64,000 bases of DNA from Acidovorax sp. FHTAMBA (GCF_038958875.1 NZ_CP152407.1:1061501-1125500); one strand, 5' to 3'. Shown: positions 52,462 through 60,773, counted from the stretch's first letter. The notes: generated by a model not told the origin, from the letters alone. Made by a program: numbers and translations.

Positions 52462-53729
52462 GGGGTGCCTTCCGCGCGCAGCAGCAGGCTGCCGTCGTCC
52501 AGCTGCGCCCGGTAGCCGGCGGCCTGCAAGCGGGCCGACAGTGCGGGTTCTTCATCCGGGGCCAGGGCAACGCCCCGCAGGCGCAGCTCGCCGGGCGAGT
52601 ATTCGATGGTGGTCGGCTGGCGACCTGCGGGCAGGGCCGTGCCGGCGGCAGCCAGCAGCGGCTCCAGGTCGCGCGGTGAAACGCTGCCCGCTGCCTGCCG
52701 CAGTTGCGCCAGCTCGCGCTCCATCTGCAACGGTGCATCCACCACCACCTGCACCTTGGGGAAGGTCTGGGTCAACAGCGTGCGCACGGCGGTCTGTTTG
52801 GCGGCCAGTGTCTGGCGCTCCTTCCAGGCCCAGGCATTGAGCCCGACCAGGTGCGCCACCACCAGCAGCACGGCACCCCAGCGCGCAGCGCGCCACTGCG
52901 GGGCATGCAGCAGTGCACTGGCCACGCTGCCAGCCTTGCGCAGGGCCCGGGTGCGGCCCGTGCTGGCCAGTTCGAACTGCGCCAGATCCCAGTCGCCGCG
53001 CGCGGCCTCCAGCGCGCGCTGGCTGGCCGTGTGCAGCGTGGCGCGCTGCCCCAGCGTTTGCTCGGCCAGCGCGGCCACGGCAGGCTCGGCGCGCACCAGG
53101 GGTGCGGCATCCTCGTCCTCGGGGCCAGTGCCTGCCACCGTGCCGGCGCGCGCCAGTGCCATGGCCATGCTGGACAGGGGCAGCACGGCCACGCCGTGGT
53201 CCGCACCCTGGCCGGTCAGCACCACGCAGGCGTCTTCAGGCGTGCCCAGGGCGCACAGTTCGGGGCGGCCACTGGGCGTGGGGCCGGGGGCAAATTCGGG
53301 CACCACACGGGCCACGTGGCGGCCCGCAGCTTCCAGGGCCTGCAGGTGTTCCCGCAGCCAGGCCCGGTCGCACACGGCCACCCACACAGGCGCGCCTGCG
53401 TGCGCGCCGGGCTCGATGGCAAAGTGCAGCTGGGCGGCGTCGTCCAGCACGCGGTCTTCCAGCAGGCCTTCCAGCACCGACCGCAGGCGCGGCGTCTGCT
53501 GGCCTGCGCCCAGCGGCAGGCCCGGGGGGAGCTGTACGCGCTGCCACGACAGTGCCCGCGCGGGCACCACGGCCACCACCTCGCCGCCGGGGCGGGTGGG
53601 CTCGGGCAGCAGGGCGGCCGGGGCCGTGGCGTGGCGAAGGGCGGTGTGGCCGTCCGCCGTCAGCGTGTAGCTGTATTCGGTGGCGGGGCCCGGGCGGGCC
53701 GATGGCAGGAAAAGGATGAGGGTGCTCAT
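52458..53729 (-). CDS. gspL: Type II secretion protein GspL
   Basis: A 423-residue bitopic protein. The cytoplasmic actin-like region (about 1-260; RSVLEGLLEDRVLDDAAQLH) binds GspE; a membrane segment at about 272-290 (WGAVLLVVAHLVGLNAWAW) is followed by a periplasmic ferredoxin-like domain (PTTIEYSPGELRLRGVAL). An 82-base gap with no gene separates it from gspK. Confidence 0.92.
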   Translation of the reverse strand: MSTLILFLPSARPGPATEYSYTLTADGHTALRHATAPAALLPEPTRPGGEVVAVVPARALSWQRVQLPPGLPLGAGQQTPRLRSVLEGLLEDRVLDDAAQLHFAIEPGAHAGAPVWVAVCDRAWLREHLQALEAAGRHVARVVPEFAPGPTPSGRPELCALGTPEDACVVLTGQGADHGVAVLPLSSMAMALARAGTVAGTGPEDEDAAPLVRAEPAVAALAEQTLGQRATLHTASQRALEAARGDWDLAQFELASTGRTRALRKAGSVASALLHAPQWRAARWGAVLLVVAHLVGLNAWAWKERQTLAAKQTAVRTLLTQTFPKVQVVVDAPLQMERELAQLRQAAGSVSPRDLEPLLAAAGTALPAGRQPTTIEYSPGELRLRGVALAPDEEPALSARLQAAGYRAQLDDGSLLLRAEGTP

Positions 53730-53811
53730 GGACGGGTTTTGCAGGCCATTTTAGGGGGCAGGCATGACGGCGCCCGGTCCTGCCGGGGTCGGGTTGTGGT
53801 GGGCGCACTTC

Positions 53812-54813
53812 TCATCGCAGGGCCTGTTGCGGGGTGTCGGCAGTTTCGCGGTCGAACGCGCCGCGTTCGCGCCACAGCGTGGTGACCTCCATGCCGATCT
53901 TTCGCACCAGCGAACGCTCGTCCACCATGGCATCGCCCAGGCGCAGGCGCCCGCGCACCTCGAAATAGGACGAGGCGACCGCGAGCGAGCCGACGGAACG
54001 GTCGTAGCTGGCGCCCAGCAGTGGCCGCACATCCTCCAGCGTGCGGAAGTGGCGGGTTTCGCGGGTCTGCACGATCTGCTGGGCAGAAGCCATGTCCAGC
54101 CCCTCAATGGCGGCCATCAGCACGTCCACATTGGCCGTGTTGATGTTGACCGGCGTGCGCACCGGCAGCAGAGTTACGTGCGGACTCAGCGCGGCAATGG
54201 TGGCCGGCGCGAGACCCAGCCAGCCCAGCTGCGAGACGGAGGGGGGCATCAGCGGGGCGTCGGTGCTGCTGTCCTCTGCGGGCGCGGCCTGGGCACGCTG
54301 CAGGCCGCTGGCCAGCAGGGTGAGCTCTTGCCGGGGCAGCCCCAGGCGTTCGAACAGGCGGGTGAACTGCGCCAGCGTCACGGCCTGGTCGGCCGCGGTT
54401 CCCGTCAGGTTGCGCAGGTTCAGGCGGCCCTGCAGGTCCGAAATCTGGCCGGAAAGAAAGGCCTCGGTGGTGTCGGTGCTGGCGTCATCCACCTGGCTCA
54501 CGTTCTTGTCGGCCGCGAGAAAGGTGGACAGCCGGGCCTCTTGAAGCGGCACGGCCCAGGGCTCTGCCAGGTGGTCCGCGCCGCCCGCGCGCCCGTCCTC
54601 CCGCAGGATGAGGCGCGACCAGTCCAGCGCGCCCACCAGAATCCAGGCCGATTGCACGTGGCCGCGCTCGGCGGTTTCGACCTCGACAGCACGCCATTGC
54701 TGCCACATGGCCGACGCCGCGAACGTGGCCACCAGCGTGACGGTGAGCATGGCCAGCAGCAGCGCCGCGCCACGCTGCGTTCGAATCCGGCGCTCGCCGG
54801 GCCGGGCGCTCAT
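53812..54813 (-). CDS. gspK: Type II secretion minor pseudopilin GspK
   Basis: A 333-residue large minor pseudopilin. Short leader then RGAALLLAMLTVTLVATFAA (cleavage after Gly), with the helical insert domain typical of GspK (SQVDDASTDTTEAFLSGQIS, LNLRNLTGT) and helix-hairpin-like VNINTANVDVLMAAIEGLD. It caps the pseudopilus with GspI and GspJ. The start overlaps the gspJ stop (ATGA). Confidence 0.92.
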   Translation of the reverse strand: MSARPGERRIRTQRGAALLLAMLTVTLVATFAASAMWQQWRAVEVETAERGHVQSAWILVGALDWSRLILREDGRAGGADHLAEPWAVPLQEARLSTFLAADKNVSQVDDASTDTTEAFLSGQISDLQGRLNLRNLTGTAADQAVTLAQFTRLFERLGLPRQELTLLASGLQRAQAAPAEDSSTDAPLMPPSVSQLGWLGLAPATIAALSPHVTLLPVRTPVNINTANVDVLMAAIEGLDMASAQQIVQTRETRHFRTLEDVRPLLGASYDRSVGSLAVASSYFEVRGRLRLGDAMVDERSLVRKIGMEVTTLWRERGAFDRETADTPQQALR

Positions 54814-55568
54814 GACCGCCCCCCGCCCAGAACGGGGTTGACCCAGTCGCGCGTCAGCCGTCCGGCCAGGGCCTGGCCGGGCGGCAGGGTGATCTGCAGG
54901 CGCACACCATCCGGAAGGGCAGTGGTGCCCGCCGGGCTGGTGCCGGTGCTGGAGAGGGGGTTGGTCCACGCCCCGCCCCGGTAGTAGAAGATCTGCCATT
55001 CCTGCAGGGGCATCAGCGTCATTTCGTAGCGTCTCTCGGCCTCGCCCGGGCTGCGCGCCCACTGCGCGGCCAGCTGCCATGCCGCCTGCCAGTCGGCGCG
55101 GGTGCGCACGGGCGGCGACTGCCAGCGCATCCACTGGCCCGCACCCTGCGTGCCCCGGCGCGTCCAGGCCACGACCAGCGCGCCTTCGTCGGGCACCGCG
55201 CTGCTGCGCCGGGTCAGGCGCAGCACCTGGCCGTCCCAATCGAGCGGTGTGGTGTTGGCAATCGGCAGCAGCGCATCGAGGTCCGCCCCCCACTGGCCCA
55301 GCGCGGCCTGCAGCACCAGCATCTCGTCGGCCCGCTGCCGCGTGATCTCCTGCGCCCGCACCATGCCATCCAGCCCGCGCCAGCTCAGGATGGCCAGCAG
55401 GCTCATCACCGCAATGGCCAGCAGCAGCTCGACCAGGGTGAAGCCGCGCGAGCCCCGGGCCTTCGAAACCGGCGTGGCGCCATCGCGAGGACGGCCAGCA
55501 AGGGCCGCCCCGCAGCTAAGGCCGTCGTCCCCTCGGGGGGATGCCGCAAAGCGGCTCAGGGGGGGCAT
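54810..55568 (-). CDS. gspJ: Type II secretion minor pseudopilin GspJ
   Basis: A 252-residue pseudopilin. Prepilin motif RG|FTLVELLLAIAVMSLLAIL begins at residue 42, so the leader is 42 residues rather than the usual 5-15. That leader is largely type B repeat sequence, and no in-frame ATG or GTG lies closer to the cleavage site. The body includes MVRAQEITRQRADEML and YYRGGAW. Starts 2 bases after the gspI stop. Confidence 0.88.
   Translation of the reverse strand: MPPLSRFAASPRGDDGLSCGAALAGRPRDGATPVSKARGSRGFTLVELLLAIAVMSLLAILSWRGLDGMVRAQEITRQRADEMLVLQAALGQWGADLDALLPIANTTPLDWDGQVLRLTRRSSAVPDEGALVVAWTRRGTQGAGQWMRWQSPPVRTRADWQAAWQLAAQWARSPGEAERRYEMTLMPLQEWQIFYYRGGAWTNPLSSTGTSPAGTTALPDGVRLQITLPPGQALAGRLTRDWVNPVLGGGRS
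55501..55568. repeat. Type B GC-rich interspersed element, copy 3 (gspJ leader)
   Basis: CCGTCGTCCCCTCGGGGGGA, TGCCGCAAAGCGGCTCAGGG. Encodes the first ~20 residues of GspJ on the minus strand. Confidence 0.75.
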
Positions 55569-55570
55569 CG

Positions 55571-55954
55571 CTAGTATCTTCCGACGATGGTGGACACCCG
55601 CAGGATGGAGTTGCTGCCATCCAGTACCTGCGCATCAACCCGGCGGAAACTCGGGTTCGGCGTGGGGCGCACGATCAGCGCCACCGTGAGCTGGCGCCCC
55701 GCCTGCTCGCAGGTGACCGTGCTGTCGCCCACGCTGGGCATCTGCCGCGACAGGCGCGCCGCGACCAGTTCGTTCTCGGCGCACAGCTGGGCCAGCACGA
55801 TGTCGGACTGGCGCAGGGCATTGCGGGTGAGGGCGGTGGTGGCCTGCAAGCCCGCCATGAGCGCGATCGCGACGATGCCCAGTGCCACCAGCACCTCCAC
55901 CAGCGTGAAGCCGCGCTGTGGCGCGCGGCGGAGAGGGGCGCGCCGTGTGCTCAC
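55571..55954 (-). CDS. gspI: Type II secretion minor pseudopilin GspI
   Basis: A 127-residue pseudopilin with leader and prepilin motif QRG|FTLVEVLVALGIVAIAL, then TTALTRNALRQSDIVLAQLC and ENELVAARL, typical of GspI. GTG at 55954 overlaps the gspH stop (GTGA), which fixes the start; a longer upstream frame is antisense to nothing conserved. Confidence 0.9.
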   Translation of the reverse strand: MSTRRAPLRRAPQRGFTLVEVLVALGIVAIALMAGLQATTALTRNALRQSDIVLAQLCAENELVAARLSRQMPSVGDSTVTCEQAGRQLTVALIVRPTPNPSFRRVDAQVLDGSNSILRVSTIVGRY

Positions 55955-56382
55955 CGGGCGGGCTCGACCGTGAAGGGGCGCACGCCGTCGGTGGCCACGC
56001 GCAGCGTGCGTTCGGGATGGGCCTGGTGGGTGATCAGCACCTGCTGCGGGCCAATGAGCGGCTCGGGCCCCAGCACCAGCACCGTGGGTACCAGCACCGT
56101 GGTGCCCGCGTCCAGCCATTGGCTGGGCAGTGCCGCCTGGGCACTGGGTGGCAAACCCTCGAAGCGGAAACCGCCTGCGTCGCCGCGCCAGCGCACGGGA
56201 ATGCCGCCAGCCCGCGACTGCGCCCGTGCCGATTCGAGCAGTGCTGCCAGCCGTGCCGCCTCGCGCTCGATCAGCGCCTGCCCGCTGTCGCGCAGGGCCA
56301 GCCCCACGCCGGCAGTGGCCAGCGCGACGATGCTGACGACCACCAGCAACTCCAGAAGCGTGAAGCCGCGTGAGCGGTTCAT
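55951..56382 (-). CDS. gspH: Type II secretion pseudopilin GspH
   Basis: A 143-residue pseudopilin with the short leader MNRSRG and FTLLELLVVVSIVALATAGV; ARAQSRAGGIPVRWRG follows. The ATG at 56382 lies in an 11-bp direct duplication (ATGAACCGCTC twice); the first copy reads out of frame and terminates at ATGA on the real start. Confidence 0.9.
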   Translation of the reverse strand: MNRSRGFTLLELLVVVSIVALATAGVGLALRDSGQALIEREAARLAALLESARAQSRAGGIPVRWRGDAGGFRFEGLPPSAQAALPSQWLDAGTTVLVPTVLVLGPEPLIGPQQVLITHQAHPERTLRVATDGVRPFTVEPAR

Positions 56383-56744
56383 GAGCGGTTCATGAACGCT
56401 TGCGGCGCGCGGTGCAGGCCAAGAGCGACACGCAGTGCGCGACCGTGGGGGCCAACGGTTTCGCCGCCGGGCCGCCCCAAGGCGAAATGCGGCCCCCTCG
56501 GGGGGCAGGGAGCGACACGCAGTGCGCGACCGTGGGGGCCAACGGTTTCGCCGCCGGGCCGCCCCAAGGCGAAATGCGGCCCCCTCGGGGGGCAGGGAGC
56601 GACACGCAGTGCGCGACCGTGGGGGCCAACGGTTTCGCCGCCGGGCCGCCCCAAGGCGAAATGCGGCCCCCTCGGGGGGCAGGGAGCGACACGCAGTGCG
56701 CGACCGTGGGGGCCATCTTCACTGCCAGCTGCCAATATCGGCAT
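56379..56744 (-). CDS. Possible repeat-derived frame bridging gspG and gspH
   Basis: A 121-codon frame beginning inside the end of gspG and running through all 87-bp units (29 residues each, GPHGRALRVAPCPPRGPHFA) to a TGA overlapping the gspH ATG. Composition is low complexity and there is no ribosome site worth noting; it may only be a path for coupled ribosomes. Confidence 0.2.
   Translation of the reverse strand: MPILAAGSEDGPHGRALRVAPCPPRGPHFALGRPGGETVGPHGRALRVAPCPPRGPHFALGRPGGETVGPHGRALRVAPCPPRGPHFALGRPGGETVGPHGRALRVALGLHRAPQAFMNRS
56424..56715. repeat. Tandem array of identical 87-bp units between gspG and gspH
   Basis: Units start at 56424, 56511 and 56598 and are identical by eye; a fourth, partial one starts at 56685. 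Each contains the type B core GGCCCCCTCGGGGGGCAGGG. 87 is divisible by three, so frames stay open. This array accounts for nearly all of the 335-base gspG-gspH gap. Confidence 0.93.
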
Positions 56745-57183
56745 TCTTGCCTTCGCCGCCCGATTGGCCGTCGGCGCCGAACGACATCACGTCGATCTCC
56801 CCCTTGATGCCGGGGTTCAGGTACTGGTAGGGGCGGCCCCAGGGGTCGTTGGGCAGCTTTTCGAGGTACAGCTTCCAGTTGATCGGCGCCGGGCCTGCGG
56901 TGGGCCGGTTGATCAGCGATTGCAGGCCCTGCTCGGCCGTGGGGTAGCGCTGGTTGTCCAGGCGGTAGAGCTTGAGCGCCTGCATGATGTTGGTGATGTC
57001 GGTGCGGGCGGCAGTCACCCGGGCGTCGTCGGCGCGGTCCAGCACATTGGGCACGATGAGGGCGGCCAGCACGCCGATGATGACCAGAACCACCATCAGC
57101 TCGATGAGGGTGAAGCCACGGGCCACGGTCCGGGCCAGGCGGCGGGGGGCGGAGCGCACGAAGAGAGGAAAGGAAGTGATCAC
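56719..57183 (-). CDS. gspG: Type II secretion major pseudopilin GspG
   Basis: Major pseudopilin. Prepilin motif ARG|FTLIELMVVLVIIGVLAALI, then DARVTAARTDITNIMQALKL, YPTAEQGLQSLI, LPNDPWGRPYQYLNPG and the Ca-site tail SFGADGQSGGEG. GTG at 57183 gives 154 residues with a 21-residue leader. An ATG at 57222 (167 residues) is possible but lies inside the probable -10 region. Confidence 0.92.
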   Translation of the reverse strand: MITSFPLFVRSAPRRLARTVARGFTLIELMVVLVIIGVLAALIVPNVLDRADDARVTAARTDITNIMQALKLYRLDNQRYPTAEQGLQSLINRPTAGPAPINWKLYLEKLPNDPWGRPYQYLNPGIKGEIDVMSFGADGQSGGEGKNADIGSWQ

Positions 57184-57217
57184 TGCAGGCGGTCTCTCGG
57201 AGGGTCGGATCGCGTGA

Positions 57218-57225
57218 ATCATAAT
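57218..57225. promoter_or_regulatory. Overlapping divergent -10 boxes for gspG and gspC
   Basis: AATCATAATCC reads CATAAT on the plus strand (57220-57225, 6 bases before the gspC ATG) and TATGAT on the minus strand (57223-57218). The two transcripts would compete for the same few base pairs. Confidence 0.4.
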
Positions 57226-57231
57226 CCGCGC

Positions 57232-57687
57232 ATGGTGACCAACACATACAGCAAATGGGGCGTCCGTCTGGGGACTCTGGCACTGTGGGCCGCCGCGGGC
57301 GCCAGTGTGGTCTTTTGGGGACTGCGCCTGTCGGCCCCGGCGGCCGGCCCCGGCGCTCCCGTGGTGCTGCCCGCGTCTGTGGTGCCCGACGCCCAGGCCC
57401 TCGCCCGCCTGTTGGGCGCGGCGCCCGAAGCGCCGGGTGCTGCGCCCGCGGCGCCTGTGGCTTCTCTGGCCAGCCGGTTTGCGTTGATTGGCGTGCTTTC
57501 GGGGCGCAGCAGCGGCGGGGGCGCGGCGCTGATTGCGGTGGACGGCAAACCTGCCAAGCCGTTCCGGGTGGGCGCTGCGGTGGAGGAAGGGCTGGTGCTG
57601 CAGGCACTGGGCCCCCGCCAGGCCCAGCTGGGCCCCGATGCGGCGGGGCCGGCCACCCTCACGCTGGACATGCCGCTTCAGCGGTGA
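57232..57687 (+). CDS. gspC: Type II secretion protein GspC (short form)
   Basis: A 151-residue bitopic protein: membrane segment about 10-32 (LGTLALWAAAGASVVFWGLR), Ala/Pro linker, then a homology-region domain (FALIGVLSGRSSGGGAALIA, VDGKPAKPFRVGAAVEEGLV). It lacks a PDZ or coiled-coil C-terminus, so it is shorter than the enterobacterial GspC. Divergent from gspG. Confidence 0.88.
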   Translation: MVTNTYSKWGVRLGTLALWAAAGASVVFWGLRLSAPAAGPGAPVVLPASVVPDAQALARLLGAAPEAPGAAPAAPVASLASRFALIGVLSGRSSGGGAALIAVDGKPAKPFRVGAAVEEGLVLQALGPRQAQLGPDAAGPATLTLDMPLQR

Positions 57688-57714
57688 TTCCTGTCGGGGG
57701 CGCTGGTCCGGGGT

Positions 57715-58272
57715 CTAACCCAGCTCGATCCGCTCCCACTCGCCCCAGCTCGGCGCGGCAGTGGGCCATTCTTCCGAGCGCGGCAGGGCGCTGGCGCCGT
57801 GCTTCATGAGCCACGCCACGCTGCGGATCACCCCGGCGTGGGTGACCCACACCACATCTTGCGTGGCCCCGGTGCAATGGTCCTCCAGTGCAGCCGCCAC
57901 GCGGGCCAGCACGGCCGACAGGTTTTCCCCGTGGCCCGGGCGGTAGCTGGCGAAGGCGGCGGTCCAGGCGTCGATGTCGCTACGGGCAATGGCGTCCCAG
58001 GGGCGCCCCTCCCAGTCGCCAAAGTCCATCTCGCGCAGGCGGGCGTCGGGTTTTGGAGTCAAATCAGGCAGCAGCGCTTGCAGTGATTGCGCGAGCAGCT
58101 CACATCTTTGTAGCGTTGAATGCACCAGTCTGGTCTGCGGAGGTAGCTCGCGGGCCAGGCGCTGTGCGGCAGCTCGGGTGGCGGCGATATCGGCAGCGAC
58201 GTCCAGCGCGCCGTAGCAGGTGCCCGGCGCGACCAGCGGTGCTGCGTGGCGCACCAGCCAGAGGCGGGCCAT
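57715..58272 (-). CDS. cobC: Histidine phosphatase family protein, probable alpha-ribazole phosphatase CobC
   Basis: A 185-residue phosphoglycerate-mutase-fold phosphatase. WLVRHAAP carries the catalytic His (RHA rather than RHG), FGDWEGRPWDAI and VTHAGVIRSVAW complete the site. It starts 5 bases after cobS, which makes alpha-ribazole-5'-phosphate removal in late cobalamin assembly the likely role. Residues about 53-74 are a type A repeat. Confidence 0.82.
   Translation of the reverse strand: MARLWLVRHAAPLVAPGTCYGALDVAADIAATRAAAQRLARELPPQTRLVHSTLQRCELLAQSLQALLPDLTPKPDARLREMDFGDWEGRPWDAIARSDIDAWTAAFASYRPGHGENLSAVLARVAAALEDHCTGATQDVVWVTHAGVIRSVAWLMKHGASALPRSEEWPTAAPSWGEWERIELG
58051..58115. 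repeat. Type A interspersed element, copy 13 (inside cobC)
   Basis: TGGAGTCAAATCAGGCAGCA, GCGCTTGCAGTGATTGCGCG, AGCAGCTCACATCTTTGTAG. In frame on the minus strand as LQRCELLAQSLQALLPDLTP. Confidence 0.75.
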
Positions 58273-58277
58273 GCGCC

Positions 58278-59084
58278 TCACACCCAGCGCAGGGCCAGCG
58301 CCGCGCCCAGGTAAAAGCCGATTTCGCTGACCTGCTGCGTGGCGCCCAGGCAGTCGCCCGTGAAGCCCTGCAGCCTGCGCGCGAACCACCGGGCCATCCA
58401 GGCGGCCGCAAAGACACTTGCCAGCACGGATGCTATCAAAAATATAGCTTCTTGCGCTTGCCAGACAAGAGTCAGCGGCACAAAACACCATAAAACGGCT
58501 GCCACCAGTGCGGGGCCTGAAATCTGGTCGGCCAGCGGCTTGCTTTTGGACCGCGCCGTGTCGCCCACATGCGGCAGGCTGCGCACGATGAGCAGCGGCC
58601 AAAAGCGCGACAGCACATGCGCCCCCACCAGCGCGGCCACGGCGGCCAGCAGGCTGTGGGCACCCAGCAGCGCCAGCAGGCTGAGCTTGGCCAGCAGCGC
58701 CAGCACCAGCGCCATGGCGCCAAACGCGCCGATGCGCGAGTCCTTCATGATGTCCAGCGCGCGTTCGCGGTCGTAGCTGCCGCCCAGGCCGTCGGCCACA
58801 TCGGCCAAGCCGTCTTCATGGAAACCGCCGGTCATCAGCACCGTGGCAATGGTGCAGAACACGGCGGCCACGGCCGGGGCCAGCGGGTTGGGCGCCAGCG
58901 CCCAGTGCAGCGCGGCATACACCGCCGAAGACAGCAGCGCCGCCAGCCAGCCGATGCCCGGAAAGTGCGCCGCGCTGGCGCGCAGCATGGCGGGGCTGTA
59001 GCCCACCCAAGCCGCCAGCCGCCCGGTGACCGGTATGCGCGTGAAGAACTGCACGGCCAGCAGGTAGTGGCGCAGGGCTTGCAT
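58278..59084 (-). CDS. cobS: Adenosylcobinamide-GDP ribazoletransferase CobS
   Basis: A 268-residue inner-membrane enzyme joining adenosylcobinamide-GDP and alpha-ribazole. FFTRIPV near the N-terminus, GGFHEDGLADVADGLGG with the metal-binding acidic residues, SRIGAFGAMALVLALLAKL, and GDCLGATQQVSEI at the C-terminus. Several membrane helices. Residues about 200-219 are a type A insertion lying in a membrane helix. Possible leaderless start (CATAGT six bases before the ATG). No cobalamin riboswitch was seen. Confidence 0.92.
   Translation of the reverse strand: MQALRHYLLAVQFFTRIPVTGRLAAWVGYSPAMLRASAAHFPGIGWLAALLSSAVYAALHWALAPNPLAPAVAAVFCTIATVLMTGGFHEDGLADVADGLGGSYDRERALDIMKDSRIGAFGAMALVLALLAKLSLLALLGAHSLLAAVAALVGAHVLSRFWPLLIVRSLPHVGDTARSKSKPLADQISGPALVAAVLWCFVPLTLVWQAQEAIFLIASVLASVFAAAWMARWFARRLQGFTGDCLGATQQVSEIGFYLGAALALRWV
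58430..58485. repeat. Type A interspersed element, copy 14 (inside cobS)
   Basis: GATGCTATCAAAAATATAGC, TTCTTGCGCTTGCCAGACAA, GAGTCAGCGGCACAAAA. Reads VWQAQEAIFLIAS in CobS, part of a hydrophobic helix. Confidence 0.75.
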
Positions 59085-59097
59085 GAACGGACTATGG

Positions 59098-59160
59098 TTA
59101 TGTCAGATTTGATAGCTGCCAGCGCTTGCTGGATAAGCGCCGGAGGCCAATTTGACTCAT
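59098..59160. repeat. Type A interspersed element, copy 15 (between ilvA and cobS)
   Basis: GATTTGATAGCTGCCAGCGC, TTGCTGGATAAGCGCCGGAG, GCCAATTTGACTCATA. Intergenic; fills the gap between the ilvA stop and the cobS start. Confidence 0.85.
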
Positions 59161-59167
59161 ATTCCGG

Positions 59168-60727
59168 TTATTTGGACCGCAGGAACAGCCGGTAGGCCGG
59201 GTTCAGCGTCTCTTCCACGTAGGGGTAGCCCAGCGTGGCCAGGAAGGCGTCGAACGTGGCGGCGTCTTCGGCCGGCACCTGCATGCCCACGAGGATGCGG
59301 CCATAGTCGGCGCCCTGGTTGCGGTAGTGGAACAGGCTGATGTTCCAGGTCGGCTGCATCAGGCTCAAAAACTTGAGCAGCGCGCCGGGCCGCTCGGGGA
59401 AGGTGAAGCGCATCAGCCGCTCGTCCTGCGCCAGGGCTGAATGCCCGCCCACCAGGTGGCGCAGGTGCTCCTTGGCCAGCTCGTCGTGCGTCAGGTCCAG
59501 CGCCTCGAAACCGTGGCGGCCGAAATTCCTGGCGATCTTTTCCGATTCGCCCTTGCCATTGGTCGTGATGCCCACGAACACATGGGCCTGGGCGGCGTCG
59601 CTGATGCGGTAGTTGAACTCGGTCACGTTGCGCGGGCCGCCCGGCAGGCCGCCCACCACCTCGCAAAAGCGGCGGAAGCTGCCGCGTTCTTCCGGAATCG
59701 TCACGGCCAGCAGCGCCTCGCGCTCCTCGCCCACCTCGGCCCGCTCGGCCACGAAGCGCAGGCGGTCGAAGTTCATGTTGGCGCCGCACAGGATGGCGGC
59801 GTAGGTCTCGCCCCTGGTTTTCTTATCGGCCACGTACTGCTTGATGGCCGCCACGGCCAGCGCCCCTGCGGGTTCGACGATGCTGCGCGTGTCCACAAAG
59901 ATGTCCTTGATGGCAGCGCAGACGGCGTCGGTATCGACGGTGATGTAGTCGTCCACCAGGCCCTGTGCCACGCGGAAGGTTTCCTCGCCCACCAGCTTCA
60001 CGGCGGTGCCGTCGGAGAACAGGCCCACATCGGCCAGCGTCACGCGCTGGTGGGCTTTCACTGACTGGATCATCGCGTCCGAGTCGTTCATCTGCACGCC
60101 GATCACCTTGATCTCGGGCCGCACGGCCTTGATGTAGTTGGCCACACCCGAGATGAGTCCGCCGCCGCCAATGGCCACGAACACGGCATCGAGCCGGTTG
60201 CTGCCCAGGCTTTGCAGCTGGCGCAGGATCTCCATGGCGATGGTGCCCTGGCCGGCAATCACGTCCGGGTCGTCAAACGGGTGCACGAAGGTCAGGCCCT
60301 GTTCCTTCTCCAGCTTCACCGAATGGCCGTAGGCATCGGAATAACTCTCGCCAAACAGCACCACCTCGCCGCCCAGCGTCTTCACGGCGTCGATCTTGAG
60401 CTGCGGCGTGGTGGTGGGCATCACGATCACGGCGCGCGTGCCCAGCTTGTGGGCGCTCATGGCCACGCCTTGCGCGTGGTTGCCGGCCGAGGCGCAGATC
60501 ACCCCGCGTGCCAGTTGCTCTGGCGTGAGGTGCGCCATCTTGTTATAGGCGCCCCGTAGTTTGAAGCTGAACACGGGCTGCTGGTCTTCGCGCTTCAGAA
60601 GCACCTTGTTGTGCAGGCGGCGGCTGAGGTTCCTGGCGGGCTCCAGCGCCGACTCCATGGCCACGTCGTACACGCGGGCGGTCAGGATTTTTTTGAGGTA
60701 GTCGGCGGGGGTGAGGTGCAGGGGCAT
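59168..60727 (-). CDS. ilvA: Threonine ammonia-lyase, biosynthetic
   Basis: A 519-residue PLP enzyme (E. coli IlvA 514) making 2-oxobutanoate for isoleucine. PLP lysine K56 in FSFKLRGAY, SAGNHAQG, IGGGGLISG, and two C-terminal regulatory ACT-like domains (about 340-519; ALLAVTIPEERGSFRRFCEV, RLMRFTFPERPGALLKFLS) for isoleucine feedback. ATG at 60727 begins the fold; the ribosome site is modest. A TATGAT box lies about 47 bases upstream. Confidence 0.95.
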   Translation of the reverse strand: MPLHLTPADYLKKILTARVYDVAMESALEPARNLSRRLHNKVLLKREDQQPVFSFKLRGAYNKMAHLTPEQLARGVICASAGNHAQGVAMSAHKLGTRAVIVMPTTTPQLKIDAVKTLGGEVVLFGESYSDAYGHSVKLEKEQGLTFVHPFDDPDVIAGQGTIAMEILRQLQSLGSNRLDAVFVAIGGGGLISGVANYIKAVRPEIKVIGVQMNDSDAMIQSVKAHQRVTLADVGLFSDGTAVKLVGEETFRVAQGLVDDYITVDTDAVCAAIKDIFVDTRSIVEPAGALAVAAIKQYVADKKTRGETYAAILCGANMNFDRLRFVAERAEVGEEREALLAVTIPEERGSFRRFCEVVGGLPGGPRNVTEFNYRISDAAQAHVFVGITTNGKGESEKIARNFGRHGFEALDLTHDELAKEHLRHLVGGHSALAQDERLMRFTFPERPGALLKFLSLMQPTWNISLFHYRNQGADYGRILVGMQVPAEDAATFDAFLATLGYPYVEETLNPAYRLFLRSK

Positions 60728-60773
60728 GGCAGGAGCAAGGTGAAGACCGCCGCAGCGCAGTGGGCGGGGCCAC

